Source of the DNA: CBDUZS01 sp965371785
GTDB taxonomy: Bacteria > Fermentibacterota > Fermentibacteria > Fermentibacterales > JCC-6
Assembly: GCA_965371785.1 (NCBI GenBank)
Contig: CBDUZS010000020.1
Location: forward strand, 1 to 41,996
Direction of reading: 5' to 3'
DNA length: 41,996 nt
Made by a program: the position numbers and the translations under genes. Below the pieces are notes generated by a model. It searched no databases. It saw nothing but the letters and a program-made list of their open reading frames with translations, and had not been told where the DNA came from. Shown one piece after another: positions 30,286 through 38,414 of the stretch (positions are counted from its first letter, which is position 1; every line of letters starts with the position of its first letter).

Positions 30286-31755
30286 TTACTCCCCGCTGTC
30301 TTCCGTAATGCACCAGTGAGGCTGCCCGGAGGACAGCTGAAGCAGATACCGCATCGAGCCGACCTTGAGTGCCGGGGGAAGGAAACCGGGGCCGAACGGC
30401 GCAAGGCAGGTCAGATCGGAAGGGTCGGGAAGTGTCTGCATCTCGAGATCGATATGCGGGTTCGGTACAGGATTCGTAGGGTACTCGGCCATGTGAGAGA
30501 TAAGTGCGTCTCGGAGCTCGTTCCAGTTCGTCAGGCTGGAGCTGAATCCGGCAGCGCGGTAATGACCGCCGGCGCTGGTGAAAACGTGGTTCATGCTGAT
30601 GAGGAACCCGGCCATGTTCCAGTCTCCAAGGGATCTGGTATCGCCCGAGAGCGTACCGTCGCTTCGCCGGGATACCACAATTGTACCCCTCCGAAAGACC
30701 TTACAGAGACGGCTCGCAAGAGTTCCACCCATGCCCGAAGGAATGTCTTCCATGAAGACCAGGATCATGCCGTATGCATCTGCCTGTAGATCCTTTTTCT
30801 TCATGGCGATGTTCAGGAGGTCTCCAAGGAGATGTCCCCGTTCGAAGCTCCTGGATTGCATGTCCCGCCATGTCCTCCCGCACCAGTCCTTGTCGTTGGA
30901 GAACATGAACTGGAGGATTCTCGTAATTCCCGAGTTATGTCCCTTTCCTATTGTCGATGTGATCTGAGAGCGCACCATAGCCCCCGACCATGCGGATTCC
31001 CGGTTGGGCCAGGCGCGCATGAGGTGCCTGAGTCCCTCGGTCAGTCCAGCAAGTCTGATCCGGCCAAAGAGATTCAGGATGTAGCGGTTCCATCCCGTCA
31101 GGGGAACCCTGTCGGACACCGTTCCGAGAGCAACCGCTGCCAGCAACTGATCGTCCTCTTCCCATCGGGGATACAGAGACGCGAGCGCGGCGTAGAGGAC
31201 TCCGCAGCCGGCAAGCACTGTTCCAGGACCGCCTATGCTCTGCGGGTCAACGAGCCCATGAGCTTCCGGAAGGGGGGGGTTCAGTGTGTGATGATCGGTG
31301 ATAACGATCCTTGCCCCGTGTATTCTGGCCCAGCGAACACCTTCAACGGCAGTGCAGCCGTAGTCTACAGTCATGAGAAGATCTCCAGGAGCGAGAATCC
31401 CCTTGAGCCTGTTCGGCTGGATTCCGTAATCCTCGGTTGTGCAGCGTGGGATGACGGGAATAACCTTGAATCCCTGATTCAGAAGAATTCTCATACCAAC
31501 GAACAGCCCCGAGATACCGTCCATGTCATCGTGACCGTAGAGTACGATCTTTCCGCCGCGTCGCTGGACAGCTCTCAGCTCGTACTCGAGAACATCGAGA
31601 TCCGGAAGACCCGTCGACCAGTCAGGCCGTGGCGGCTTCCAGGCGTCCTCTGGGTGCTCCAGATCCGGATGTCGAACCCTGAGGATCTCTTTTGCGAGTT
31701 CCGTCAGGCTGCATCTGTCCGTGGTGACTTCGGCGCCGAGTGCTCCCTGCGACAT
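30286..31755 (-). CDS. DHH/DHHA1 phosphoesterase, RecJ-like
   Basis: A 489-residue protein of the DHH superfamily. Motifs in order: VLYGHDDMDGISG (about 72, the DxD site), LLMTVDYGCT, the ITDHHTL signature (DHH), VDPQSIG, AVALGTVSDRVPL and, in the C-terminal DHHA1 domain, SAGGHYRAAGFS. This is the RecJ / archaeal GAN-RecJ layout, compact and lacking an obvious OB insertion of bacterial RecJ, so the substrate (ssDNA, RNA or oligonucleotide) cannot be fixed. ATG at 31755 is 11 bases after AGGAGGG, somewhat long. Five bases separate it from the epimerase, a common-mRNA pairing that does not obviously make pathway sense. Confidence 0.85.
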   Translation of the reverse strand: MSQGALGAEVTTDRCSLTELAKEILRVRHPDLEHPEDAWKPPRPDWSTGLPDLDVLEYELRAVQRRGGKIVLYGHDDMDGISGLFVGMRILLNQGFKVIPVIPRCTTEDYGIQPNRLKGILAPGDLLMTVDYGCTAVEGVRWARIHGARIVITDHHTLNPPLPEAHGLVDPQSIGGPGTVLAGCGVLYAALASLYPRWEEDDQLLAAVALGTVSDRVPLTGWNRYILNLFGRIRLAGLTEGLRHLMRAWPNRESAWSGAMVRSQITSTIGKGHNSGITRILQFMFSNDKDWCGRTWRDMQSRSFERGHLLGDLLNIAMKKKDLQADAYGMILVFMEDIPSGMGGTLASRLCKVFRRGTIVVSRRSDGTLSGDTRSLGDWNMAGFLISMNHVFTSAGGHYRAAGFSSSLTNWNELRDALISHMAEYPTNPVPNPHIDLEMQTLPDPSDLTCLAPFGPGFLPPALKVGSMRYLLQLSSGQPHWCITEDSGE

Positions 31756-31820
31756 CGAAAAGGGATCCCTCCTGGTAATTCGGTATCACTAACCGGGGTT
31801 GAATGTCGTCACAACCTGCC

Positions 31821-31849
31821 AAAATGGTATCTGACAGGACTGTTGTCAA
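31821..31849 (-). promoter_or_regulatory. Candidate promoter/operator upstream of the DHH gene
   Basis: TTGACA on the minus strand (31849-31844) with CATTTT 17 bases downstream (31826-31821), in the 150-base gap 31756-31905. The -35 sits in an 11-base odd palindrome TGTTGACAACA and a TGACA-N7-TGTCA inverted repeat overlaps the spacer. The -10 is weak. The rest of this gap shows nothing else I can name. Confidence 0.3.
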
Positions 31850-31905
31850 CAAAACCGAATCATGTTCATCGGGTTGGGAGATGTAGAAAGGTTAGAGAGA
31901 AGGAA

Positions 31906-32832
31906 TTAGGGCATAGAGTCTTCCAGCTCCTGGATGTCCTCTTTAGCATGTCTGCGAGCTTCCTCCAGTAACCTGAGGGCTTCTCTGTCCGCTGTTCTCG
32001 ACAATCTCTCGGTAGGCTCGAGAGTGGTTCGGCTGATGAAGGGTCCCAGAGTAACCTCGAGCCCCAGGGTGAACTTGGCGCTCTGCATTACATCCGTAGG
32101 ATCTCTGAGGTCTGAAGATCTGATGAACTGCTCGACTTCGGCAATAGCCGCCCTGAACTCGAGATATTTGTTCACCCTGTAGCTTCCGCCGATGTTGAGA
32201 TCCCTGCCATCCCATTCGAAGGCGATCATGCTCGTGTGGCTGGGATTGAATACGAAACTTGTGAAGAGCCCGCGAAAGGGGTTGAGGATTCCATCCGATT
32301 CATCGTTCTTCTTCTGTCGGAACCTGCCTATGCCATAGCCAAGGTTTATCGAGAACGGAATGCCTGTGAAGTACTTCAGGCTTTTCGAGAGAACGACGTA
32401 GGCGGAGATGTTCTGGGATTCGCCGTAGTTGTAGAGAGAATCGGTTTCGCTGCTCTTCCAGAACTCGTAGTCTGCAGTTCCCGTGATGTTCTCGCATCCT
32501 ATGGCAATTCCAGGTTTGTTGACGTCCTCACGCATGAGGAGGAACCTGGCCGTGCCCGAGATCCCGCCGGCGCCCAGATAAGTAATACCAACCTGACCTA
32601 TGTTGAACAGGCCTGCCTCGAGGTATCCGCACAGTGCGAAGTCACTCTCGGAAGTGCTGTCTGGATTATCGAAGCTGTACGAAGTGGCGGCGCCGCCCAG
32701 AGAGAACTGGCTGTGCACGAGAATCGATGCGGATGGAGTATCGAGAACTCCCCAGTGAGAAAAGGGAAGTCCTCCCCCGATGGCTGCGCCAGCCGCAACC
32801 AGGGCAGCGATGAAAAGAAGTATCCCTCTCAT
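31906..32832 (-). CDS. Predicted outer-membrane beta-barrel protein
   Basis: A 308-residue exported protein. The signal peptide (MRGILLFIAALVAAGAAI) is followed by GGLPFSHWGVLDTPSASILVHSQ and many alternating hydrophobic/polar strands with glycine turns, typical of a beta-barrel. The C-terminal ~35 residues form a charged helix (LRLLEEARRHAKEDIQELEDSMP) instead of the usual aromatic-ending last strand, so the chain may have a periplasmic coiled tail or be a porin-like subunit. ATG at 32832 is preceded by a modest GAGCGGGAAA; the long upstream open frame has no support. A good minus-strand promoter lies at 32903-32931. No family is recognised. Confidence 0.65.
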   Translation of the reverse strand: MRGILLFIAALVAAGAAIGGGLPFSHWGVLDTPSASILVHSQFSLGGAATSYSFDNPDSTSESDFALCGYLEAGLFNIGQVGITYLGAGGISGTARFLLMREDVNKPGIAIGCENITGTADYEFWKSSETDSLYNYGESQNISAYVVLSKSLKYFTGIPFSINLGYGIGRFRQKKNDESDGILNPFRGLFTSFVFNPSHTSMIAFEWDGRDLNIGGSYRVNKYLEFRAAIAEVEQFIRSSDLRDPTDVMQSAKFTLGLEVTLGPFISRTTLEPTERLSRTADREALRLLEEARRHAKEDIQELEDSMP

Positions 32833-32902
32833 GTTTTCCCGCTCTCTACCCCCGGGGAAATAACCGGATCCGACGACAGCCGATGTCAGCCGCCGCAGGG
32901 CA

Positions 32903-32931
32903 ATAATGCAAACCGTAACGAAAGCAGTCAA
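32903..32931 (-). promoter_or_regulatory. Sigma-70-like promoter for the minus-strand barrel gene
   Basis: TTGACT (32931-32926), a 17-base spacer, then CATTAT (32908-32903): five of six matches in both hexamers with ideal spacing. It is about 70 bases upstream of the barrel-protein start at 32832, in the 153-base divergent gap shared with the HhH fusion gene. The best promoter match found in the window. On the plus strand only a weak TTGTAA/TAAACT pair (32952-32979) is seen next to the HhH gene. Confidence 0.6.
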
Positions 32932-32985
32932 TTCACCCGGGGAACCGCTACTTGTAATATTCTCCGGAACGAGTAAACTGGCCTC

Positions 32986-34065
32986 ATGAAGGAATGCGCT
33001 CTCTGCATAATACTGGTCGCCTTTCTGCTCGTGTCGACAGGCTCCGTCCGGGCTGCTTTCGAGCACGTGCCCGAATCCCCCTGGCTACAGGCAGGCCCGG
33101 CCTCTGCGCTCTTTCCACGAACGCCTCTGGTGCTGATCAGCAATCCCGCATGTATCGGTCTTCTCGGTGGGAACGGCGTAGTAGCCTCTGCTTCCAGGCC
33201 GTTCGGCCTCAGAGAGCTCGACCGATGTGCGGTTGCAGGCTCGCTCCTCATGCAGGGCAGGTATGCCGCCGGTGCTGCCTTCACTCTGTCGGGCGATGGC
33301 TCGTACAGCGAATCATCGCTGGAGGTCTGCTGTGCCCTGCGAGTAGCAACCGGAATCATTCTCGGTGCAGGTGCCGCATTCAGGAGTCTTCAGATATCAG
33401 GATACGGAACCGGGAACGGCTTCTCCGCAAACCTTGGTTTTGCCTGCACTCCCCTCCCCGGTATCTACGCGACAGGCGGCATGCGGGGCGTTCTGCGAAC
33501 CGATGTCGGTGGTTCGGGAGACCCGGTGGTGCCCAGGGGGGTCGAATTCGCCCTGGGGGTCTGTCCATCTGAAGGCGTAACCGTTGCCGCCGGAATCGGG
33601 CGCGAGGAGAACCTCGATTCCGAAATTTCCTTCTCCTCCTCATTCTCTCCAGATCCCATGCTCTCTCTGGGCGCGTGCATGCTCACCGATCCACTGAGGT
33701 TCTCATTCTCCCTGTCGGTGTCTCTTTCGAAGATCGATCTTGGCTACGGTTATTCAGGTCATGAAACGCTTCCGGGTACCCATTCACTCTCGGTCTGCTG
33801 GGGAGGGTGTTCTTCGAACCCGCTGCCTCTGCAGCTGAGCGAACGCGAGACCGAGCCGCAGGAAACGGTCTTCCCGATCGATATCAACATTGCGACACAG
33901 CAAGATCTCGAACGGATACCGGGAGTAGGGCCTGCAAAGGCATCAGCGATCATTGCATGGATAAACGAGTACGGTCCTGTCCTAAGCATTTCCGAGCTGA
34001 TCGATGTTCCGGGAATCGGTCAATCCATCCTTGAAACTCTGAGGGGTTATCTCACGGTCGAATGA
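32986..34065 (+). CDS. Exported barrel-like protein fused to a ComEA-type helix-hairpin-helix domain
   Basis: A 359-residue protein. Signal peptide (residues 1-23, MKECALCIILVAFLLVSTGS, ending VRA), then ~250 residues of amphipathic strands (PorV/UPF0164-like opening VLISNPACIGLLGGNG) predicted to form a barrel. A short linker (ERETEPQETVFP) precedes a C-terminal HhH module: IDINIATQQDLERIPGVGPAKASAIIAWI and ELIDVPGIGQSILETLRGYL, which matches the ComEA DNA-binding module (paired HhH hairpins). ComEA binds incoming DNA in the periplasm during transformation; a barrel-tethered version is unusual and may bind DNA at the outer membrane. ATG at 32986 has a weak binding site. Coupled to the next barrel gene by an ATGA overlap. 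Confidence 0.75.
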   Translation: MKECALCIILVAFLLVSTGSVRAAFEHVPESPWLQAGPASALFPRTPLVLISNPACIGLLGGNGVVASASRPFGLRELDRCAVAGSLLMQGRYAAGAAFTLSGDGSYSESSLEVCCALRVATGIILGAGAAFRSLQISGYGTGNGFSANLGFACTPLPGIYATGGMRGVLRTDVGGSGDPVVPRGVEFALGVCPSEGVTVAAGIGREENLDSEISFSSSFSPDPMLSLGACMLTDPLRFSFSLSVSLSKIDLGYGYSGHETLPGTHSLSVCWGGCSSNPLPLQLSERETEPQETVFPIDINIATQQDLERIPGVGPAKASAIIAWINEYGPVLSISELIDVPGIGQSILETLRGYLTVE

Positions 34066-35555
34066 AGCGAATTCTGCTGACTGCCATCCTTCTCATCACT
34101 CTGAAGGCCGCCGCGTCGGGAGACGTTCGCCTGCGCCTGTACAGGAGGTTTCCTGGGTGCAGGGGTACACTCGAGCAAGCCTACACCGGTGACGAATGGG
34201 CGTTCATGGAAAGGCTCGATTTTTTCTGCGGGCGGTTCCGGGGCGTCGTTCTTCTCGAGAAGGACAGGGGGGAGAACTGGGTCGACCTGGTTACGGGAGG
34301 TCTTTCGGTCGCGCTGAATCGGGCAGCTACAACAACCGTTTACGCAGGCTGGCTGCGTGCGCAGTTCGGTTCGGGGCTTGTGTTTGCTCATCCGGGAGAG
34401 TGGTCGGCATCAGATCCGGTCTCCTTCAGCAAACCGCCGGCCATTCGAAACAGGCTCGACCTCTCCCGCAGTTCCTGGACCTCCGACGGGAACGCTATAA
34501 CAGGTATCGCGGGCAGGTACGAAACGAACGGGCTGACCGTCAGCCTTCTCCAGGGGCTTTCATGGATTGACAGGTCGGAAGGCGGGTATCACAGAACCAG
34601 CGGGGAGATCGATTCGAAAGGCTCCATCAGGGAGATTCTGTCCTCCGGACGGGTCACTACCGGGCCGTTCGGTTTCACGGCTGCCGCTGGCTGGGAACGA
34701 GACAGCGTGAGTACGGACTGGCAGAGAGCCGGCCTTGACTGGCGCATCGAGAAGAACGCTTTTCTCTTCTGCGGAGAAACCGCGGCTTCACGCGGTGCAG
34801 TGGGAATGAAATATGCCTTCTGGGTGTCCGCTACCCAGTCACTCGAGGGGTACATGCATACTTTTACTGTATCCCGTCTCCCGGAGGATTACGCTGACAA
34901 CAGGTCCTCATTTCCCGGCGGAAGCAGTACGGCCGAACCCGGTCTGAAGTATGGTTTCCGATGGAAGATCCTCAGGGGGACCACTCTCTCCGCGGGTGCC
35001 GGAATACTCCTCGGAGATGGAAGCAGCAGCCTTACCGCTTCCTCAGAGCTCACAAGGCGGTTCTCATCCGGTCTCGAAGGTCGGATAAGTTTCAAACTTC
35101 GCGAAAACTCTCCGGAAAGAAGCTGGCGTGGTCTCGCTCAGTCCACCTGGGAACCGGTCGACAGAGTGTCGGTCACATGCAAGATCCAGCTGACTGGCTG
35201 GAGTGAAGCCGATTCGACCGAGAGCGGAACCGCAGTCGAACTAAGGTTCAAGTACAGCCCGATCGACGCACTTAGGCTTTCAACGGGCGTTGCAGGATTC
35301 TCGACCGACGGATACAATTCCAGGGTGTATGCAGCCGAGCTTGCATTTCCAGGTGAATTCGGATCAATTCCGCTGTACGGGGATGGCTTCCTGCTGCAGG
35401 CATCGGTCTCGCTGAAGCCATCGGAGAGCATCGACCTCCGCGCAAGAATTGCCTGGCAGCAGAGGGAGGGCGCAGATCACCTCGGGTCAGGATGGGAAGA
35501 GACAGAGGGCGGCTCCCGCACAGAGGCTGGAATCCAGCTGGATTACAGTTTCTGA
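34062..35555 (+). CDS. Predicted outer-membrane beta-barrel, partner of the HhH fusion
   Basis: A 497-residue exported protein: signal peptide MKRILLTAILLITLKAAASG, then continuous amphipathic strands with glycine and aromatic girdle residues. It ends LDYSF, a terminal-phenylalanine beta-signal expected for BAM-dependent insertion. The conserved stretch VYAGWLRAQFGSGLVFAHPGEW recalls Bacteroidetes/FCB barrel proteins encoded next to HhH-domain proteins. ATG at 34062 overlaps the HhH gene as ATGA, so the products probably act together, perhaps as an outer-membrane channel with DNA-binding partner; that is inference from coupling only. There is a 93-base gap before the dCMP deaminase, containing no clear promoter. 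Confidence 0.75.
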   Translation: MKRILLTAILLITLKAAASGDVRLRLYRRFPGCRGTLEQAYTGDEWAFMERLDFFCGRFRGVVLLEKDRGENWVDLVTGGLSVALNRAATTTVYAGWLRAQFGSGLVFAHPGEWSASDPVSFSKPPAIRNRLDLSRSSWTSDGNAITGIAGRYETNGLTVSLLQGLSWIDRSEGGYHRTSGEIDSKGSIREILSSGRVTTGPFGFTAAAGWERDSVSTDWQRAGLDWRIEKNAFLFCGETAASRGAVGMKYAFWVSATQSLEGYMHTFTVSRLPEDYADNRSSFPGGSSTAEPGLKYGFRWKILRGTTLSAGAGILLGDGSSSLTASSELTRRFSSGLEGRISFKLRENSPERSWRGLAQSTWEPVDRVSVTCKIQLTGWSEADSTESGTAVELRFKYSPIDALRLSTGVAGFSTDGYNSRVYAAELAFPGEFGSIPLYGDGFLLQASVSLKPSESIDLRARIAWQQREGADHLGSGWEETEGGSRTEAGIQLDYSF

Positions 35556-35648
35556 TCTTGCCCCTCAGGTCATCCTCGCCTATTCTTACTGGTCGGTGAA
35601 ACGACCCGAACATTGACGGCTCATGTCTGCGGGAGAGGAGACACGCCT

Positions 35649-36128
35649 TTGAGACCATCCTGGGACGAATACTTCCTCAAGCTTGCGATGCTGGCATCCG
35701 AAAGGGCGACATGCCCTCGCATGCACTGCGGGTGCGTTCTCGTGAAGGAGAGGTTCGTGCTCTCCACAGGTTACAACGGCTCTCTACCCGGGCTCGAGCA
35801 CTGCGAAGACGCTGGCTGCCTCATAGTCGACAACCATTGCGTGAGAACGAATCATGCCGAGATGAACGCCATTACCCAGGCGGCGAAACATGGTGTGTCA
35901 CTCGACGGAGCGATTGCGTACGTTACGAACATGCCCTGCACTACGTGTGCAAAGGCGCTGGTCAGCGCCGGTATCAGAAAGGTGGTCGTCTTTTCGGATT
36001 ACCACAGCACACTGGCCGAGAAGTTCTTCAGCGAAGCAGGCGTAGAGCTCGCAAGGCTTTCCATGCCAGGCAAGGAAATATCATACGATCTCGAGGAATA
36101 CACGTCGGCAAGGAAGATACAGGAATAG
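35649..36128 (+). CDS. Deoxycytidylate (dCMP) deaminase, ComEB family
   Basis: A 159-residue cytoplasmic zinc deaminase, converting dCMP to dUMP for thymidylate synthesis. The ordered motifs are WDEYFLKLAMLASERATC, VLVKERFVLSTGYNGS, the catalytic HAEMNAI (HAE) and the zinc cysteines MPCTTCAKAL (PCxxC). Allosteric-type residues GLEHC and NHCVRTNHAE are present. In Bacillus this gene (comEB) sits between comEA and comEC, but is not itself needed for transformation. TTG at 35649 follows GGGAGAGGAG, and the product starts at the conserved RPSWDEYF; the in-frame ATG at 35613 has no such support. 22 bases before the aldehyde dehydrogenase. Confidence 0.92.
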   Translation: MRPSWDEYFLKLAMLASERATCPRMHCGCVLVKERFVLSTGYNGSLPGLEHCEDAGCLIVDNHCVRTNHAEMNAITQAAKHGVSLDGAIAYVTNMPCTTCAKALVSAGIRKVVVFSDYHSTLAEKFFSEAGVELARLSMPGKEISYDLEEYTSARKIQE

Positions 36129-36150
36129 CCTGAGAAATGTCTGGAATATC

Positions 36151-37518
36151 ATGTCGATTGTAAGCATCGATCCCTCTACCGGGAACAGGATTCGGGAGTA
36201 CGCTGAGATGTCTCCCGACGATGTGGACAAGGTTATCCGTTCTACACACGAAACATTCCTCGAATGGCGAAACACCGGTTTTCCCCACCGTTCGAAGCTC
36301 ATGAGGAATGCCGGCGCCGAACTCAGGGAAAACGTCGAGGAATATGCCGTTCTGATGACCAGCGAGATGGGCAAGCCTGTTACCGGCGCAAGGGCCGAGG
36401 TCCTGAAATGCGCCCTCGTCTGTGATTACTACGCAGACAATGCAGAAGCCTTCCTCACCCCCGAGCCGATAGCATCGGATGCATCAAAAAGCTACGTAAC
36501 ATTCGAACCGCTTGGGCCGGTACTTGCCGTGATGCCGTGGAACTTCCCGTTCTGGCAGGTATTCCGCTTTGCCGCCCCGGGTCTGATGGCCGGTAACACA
36601 GGGCTTCTCAAACATGCCTCCAGCGTGCCCGGCTGTGCCCTTGCGATAGAGAGGGTATTCCGGAAGGCGGGGCTACCCGAAAACGCTTTCAGAACCCTGA
36701 TGATTGGCAGCAGCTCTGTTGCCCGGGTCATCGACAACCCGCATGTGAAAGCGGTCACTCTGACCGGAAGCGTTCCCGCGGGAAGAGCGGTTGCCTCGAG
36801 GGCAGGACAGGCATTGAAGAAGACGGTCATGGAACTCGGAGGAAGCGACCCGTACATCATCCTGGAAGATGCCGATCTCCAGAGTGCAGCAGAGCTGTGT
36901 GCTTTGAGCAAACTGATAAACTCCGGACAGAGCTGTATTGCCGCAAAAAGGTTCGTAGTAGTCGAGAGTGTGCGAGCCGAGTTCGAGAAGCTGTTCGTAA
37001 GGGAGATGGAGAAGGCGAAGATGGGCGATCCGATGGAAAACGACACGGTCGTCGGACCCATGGCAAGGCATGACCTCCGCGATGAGCTGCACGCGCAGGT
37101 TCTGCTCAGTGTCGAAAAGGGAGCAAGCTGCATCCTCGGCGGGCAGATACCGGACGACAGGGGAGCCTACTACCCGCCAACGGTCCTCACCGGCGTTACA
37201 AAGGGCATGCCCGCCTACGACGAGGAGCTGTTCGGACCGGTGGCATCGGTCATCCCGGTCTCAGGCGAAGAAGAGGCTGTCTCAGTTGCCAACGACACCG
37301 TTTTCGGCCTGGGTGCCGCGGTGTTCACGGAAGACCGGGAGAAGGGTGAGAGAATTGCCCGTAAGGACCTGGATGCAGGATGCTGTTTCGTGAACCAGTT
37401 CGTCAGATCGGACCCCCGGCTTCCGTTCGGCGGTGTGAAGGAAAGCGGCTACGGGCGGGAACTCTCGAGCTATGGTATAAGGGAATTCGTGAACATCAAG
37501 ACCGTGTACATTCGGTAG
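36151..37518 (+). CDS. NAD(P)-dependent aldehyde dehydrogenase (succinate-semialdehyde type)
   Basis: A 455-residue aldehyde dehydrogenase of the short Sad/GabD-like class. It has the MPWNFPFWQVFRF substrate/cofactor segment, the Rossmann TLTGSVPAGRAVA, the general-base glutamate in VMELGGSDPYII, the catalytic cysteine in SGQSCIAAKRF, and EELFGPVASVIPV. PFGGVKESGYGRELSSYG lies near the end. Oxidises an aldehyde to the acid, most likely succinate semialdehyde; the exact substrate cannot be read from sequence. ATG at 36151 has a weak ribosome binding site. It follows the dCMP deaminase with a 22-base gap and may be co-transcribed. Convergent with the PorV-like gene. Confidence 0.9.
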   Translation: MSIVSIDPSTGNRIREYAEMSPDDVDKVIRSTHETFLEWRNTGFPHRSKLMRNAGAELRENVEEYAVLMTSEMGKPVTGARAEVLKCALVCDYYADNAEAFLTPEPIASDASKSYVTFEPLGPVLAVMPWNFPFWQVFRFAAPGLMAGNTGLLKHASSVPGCALAIERVFRKAGLPENAFRTLMIGSSSVARVIDNPHVKAVTLTGSVPAGRAVASRAGQALKKTVMELGGSDPYIILEDADLQSAAELCALSKLINSGQSCIAAKRFVVVESVRAEFEKLFVREMEKAKMGDPMENDTVVGPMARHDLRDELHAQVLLSVEKGASCILGGQIPDDRGAYYPPTVLTGVTKGMPAYDEELFGPVASVIPVSGEEEAVSVANDTVFGLGAAVFTEDREKGERIARKDLDAGCCFVNQFVRSDPRLPFGGVKESGYGRELSSYGIREFVNIKTVYIR

Positions 37519-37526
37519 ACCCCGGG

Positions 37527-38414
37527 TCAGAACAGAACCGAAAGCCCTGCCAGCACCGGCCATTCCAGTTCGTGCCGCTGGCTTACAGCCAGTTCCAGGA
37601 GATAGGTTTGTTCCGACACGTATGAGTACCCCATTCCTGCGAAGAGACCGCTTGTCTCATCCTCGCCGGGGGCAACCTCCCACCCGCCTGAAACAGAGAA
37701 GCTCTCGTAATCGAACTCGATTCCCGCACAGTACGAATCGTACGTGCTGAAACCGATCCTTCCACCCCCGAAAACCGCCACGAGAGAGGAGATATTGTAG
37801 AGCAGCCCGGCGGTAATTTCAGTAGGCATGTTCTTCCTGATGCCGTTCCACGACGGTGGCTGACCGATCCCTCTGAGAGATGCGCCAGCAAAGACTCCCT
37901 CGAAGGGTGAACCCCACAGTCCCGCGCTTGCAACCATACCGGTTCCGCCCTCGCCGGCTATTCTTTCCCAGGCAACACCCAGGGAGATCCCTGCCTTCCA
38001 TCCCTCGAAGATGTCGCAGGAGACGCCTGCATTCAGCGACCCCGTGGAGAAGGAGAACTCACCTGTCTCATTTCCCTCGGCATCACGCTCCACCAGGCCG
38101 CTCTTACCGATGTAGCGGACTCCCGCACCTGCGATTATGGAAGGGCTGACTGAGAAGGCTCCGGCTGCGGAGACGGAAGTAGTCTCCAGGTTCCACCGAC
38201 CGCCTGCCGCGCTGAATCCCGACCCCAGCGCCGATGGATTGCCCTCGAGAGCTGCGGGTCCCTGATTCAGGGCGAATCCGGCGGAACCATATCTCATTTG
38301 ACCGGGATACCCCGGGGAGGGGACGAGGAGAAGGTCGGCAGTGCCCGTTCCGCTGAAACCGGTCGAGGTGGAAACGAGCAGCGCTACCGTGACACAGCAA
38401 AATACTCTTCGCAA
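37527..38414 (-). CDS. PorV-like outer-membrane barrel protein
   Basis: A 295-residue exported protein: signal peptide after the TTG start (MRRVFCCVTVALLVSTSTGFSG), then YGSAGFALNQGPAALEGNPSALGS. That opening recalls PorV/UPF0164 proteins of the FCB group (NPAxxG), followed by repeated strands such as PSIIAGAGVRYIG. The end is VLAGLSVLF, with a terminal phenylalanine beta-signal. PorV shuttles type IX secretion cargo in Bacteroidetes; only the general barrel type is supported here. TTG at 38414 follows GGGAGG by six bases. It overlaps the end of the metallo-beta-lactamase-fold gene by 31 bases, so they are likely co-expressed. The longer in-frame upstream reading (ATG 38492) lies inside that gene. 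Confidence 0.7.
   Translation of the reverse strand: MRRVFCCVTVALLVSTSTGFSGTGTADLLLVPSPGYPGQMRYGSAGFALNQGPAALEGNPSALGSGFSAAGGRWNLETTSVSAAGAFSVSPSIIAGAGVRYIGKSGLVERDAEGNETGEFSFSTGSLNAGVSCDIFEGWKAGISLGVAWERIAGEGGTGMVASAGLWGSPFEGVFAGASLRGIGQPPSWNGIRKNMPTEITAGLLYNISSLVAVFGGGRIGFSTYDSYCAGIEFDYESFSVSGGWEVAPGEDETSGLFAGMGYSYVSEQTYLLELAVSQRHELEWPVLAGLSVLF

Noticed and set aside
30832..31971. 379-residue plus-strand open frame
   Set aside because: Antisense to the DHH phosphoesterase; composition is unlike a protein and the opposite strand has intact family motifs.
31906..33066. Extended barrel protein starting at 33066
   Set aside because: The extension precedes the signal peptide and covers the divergent promoter region and start of the HhH gene; the start at 32832 is far better.
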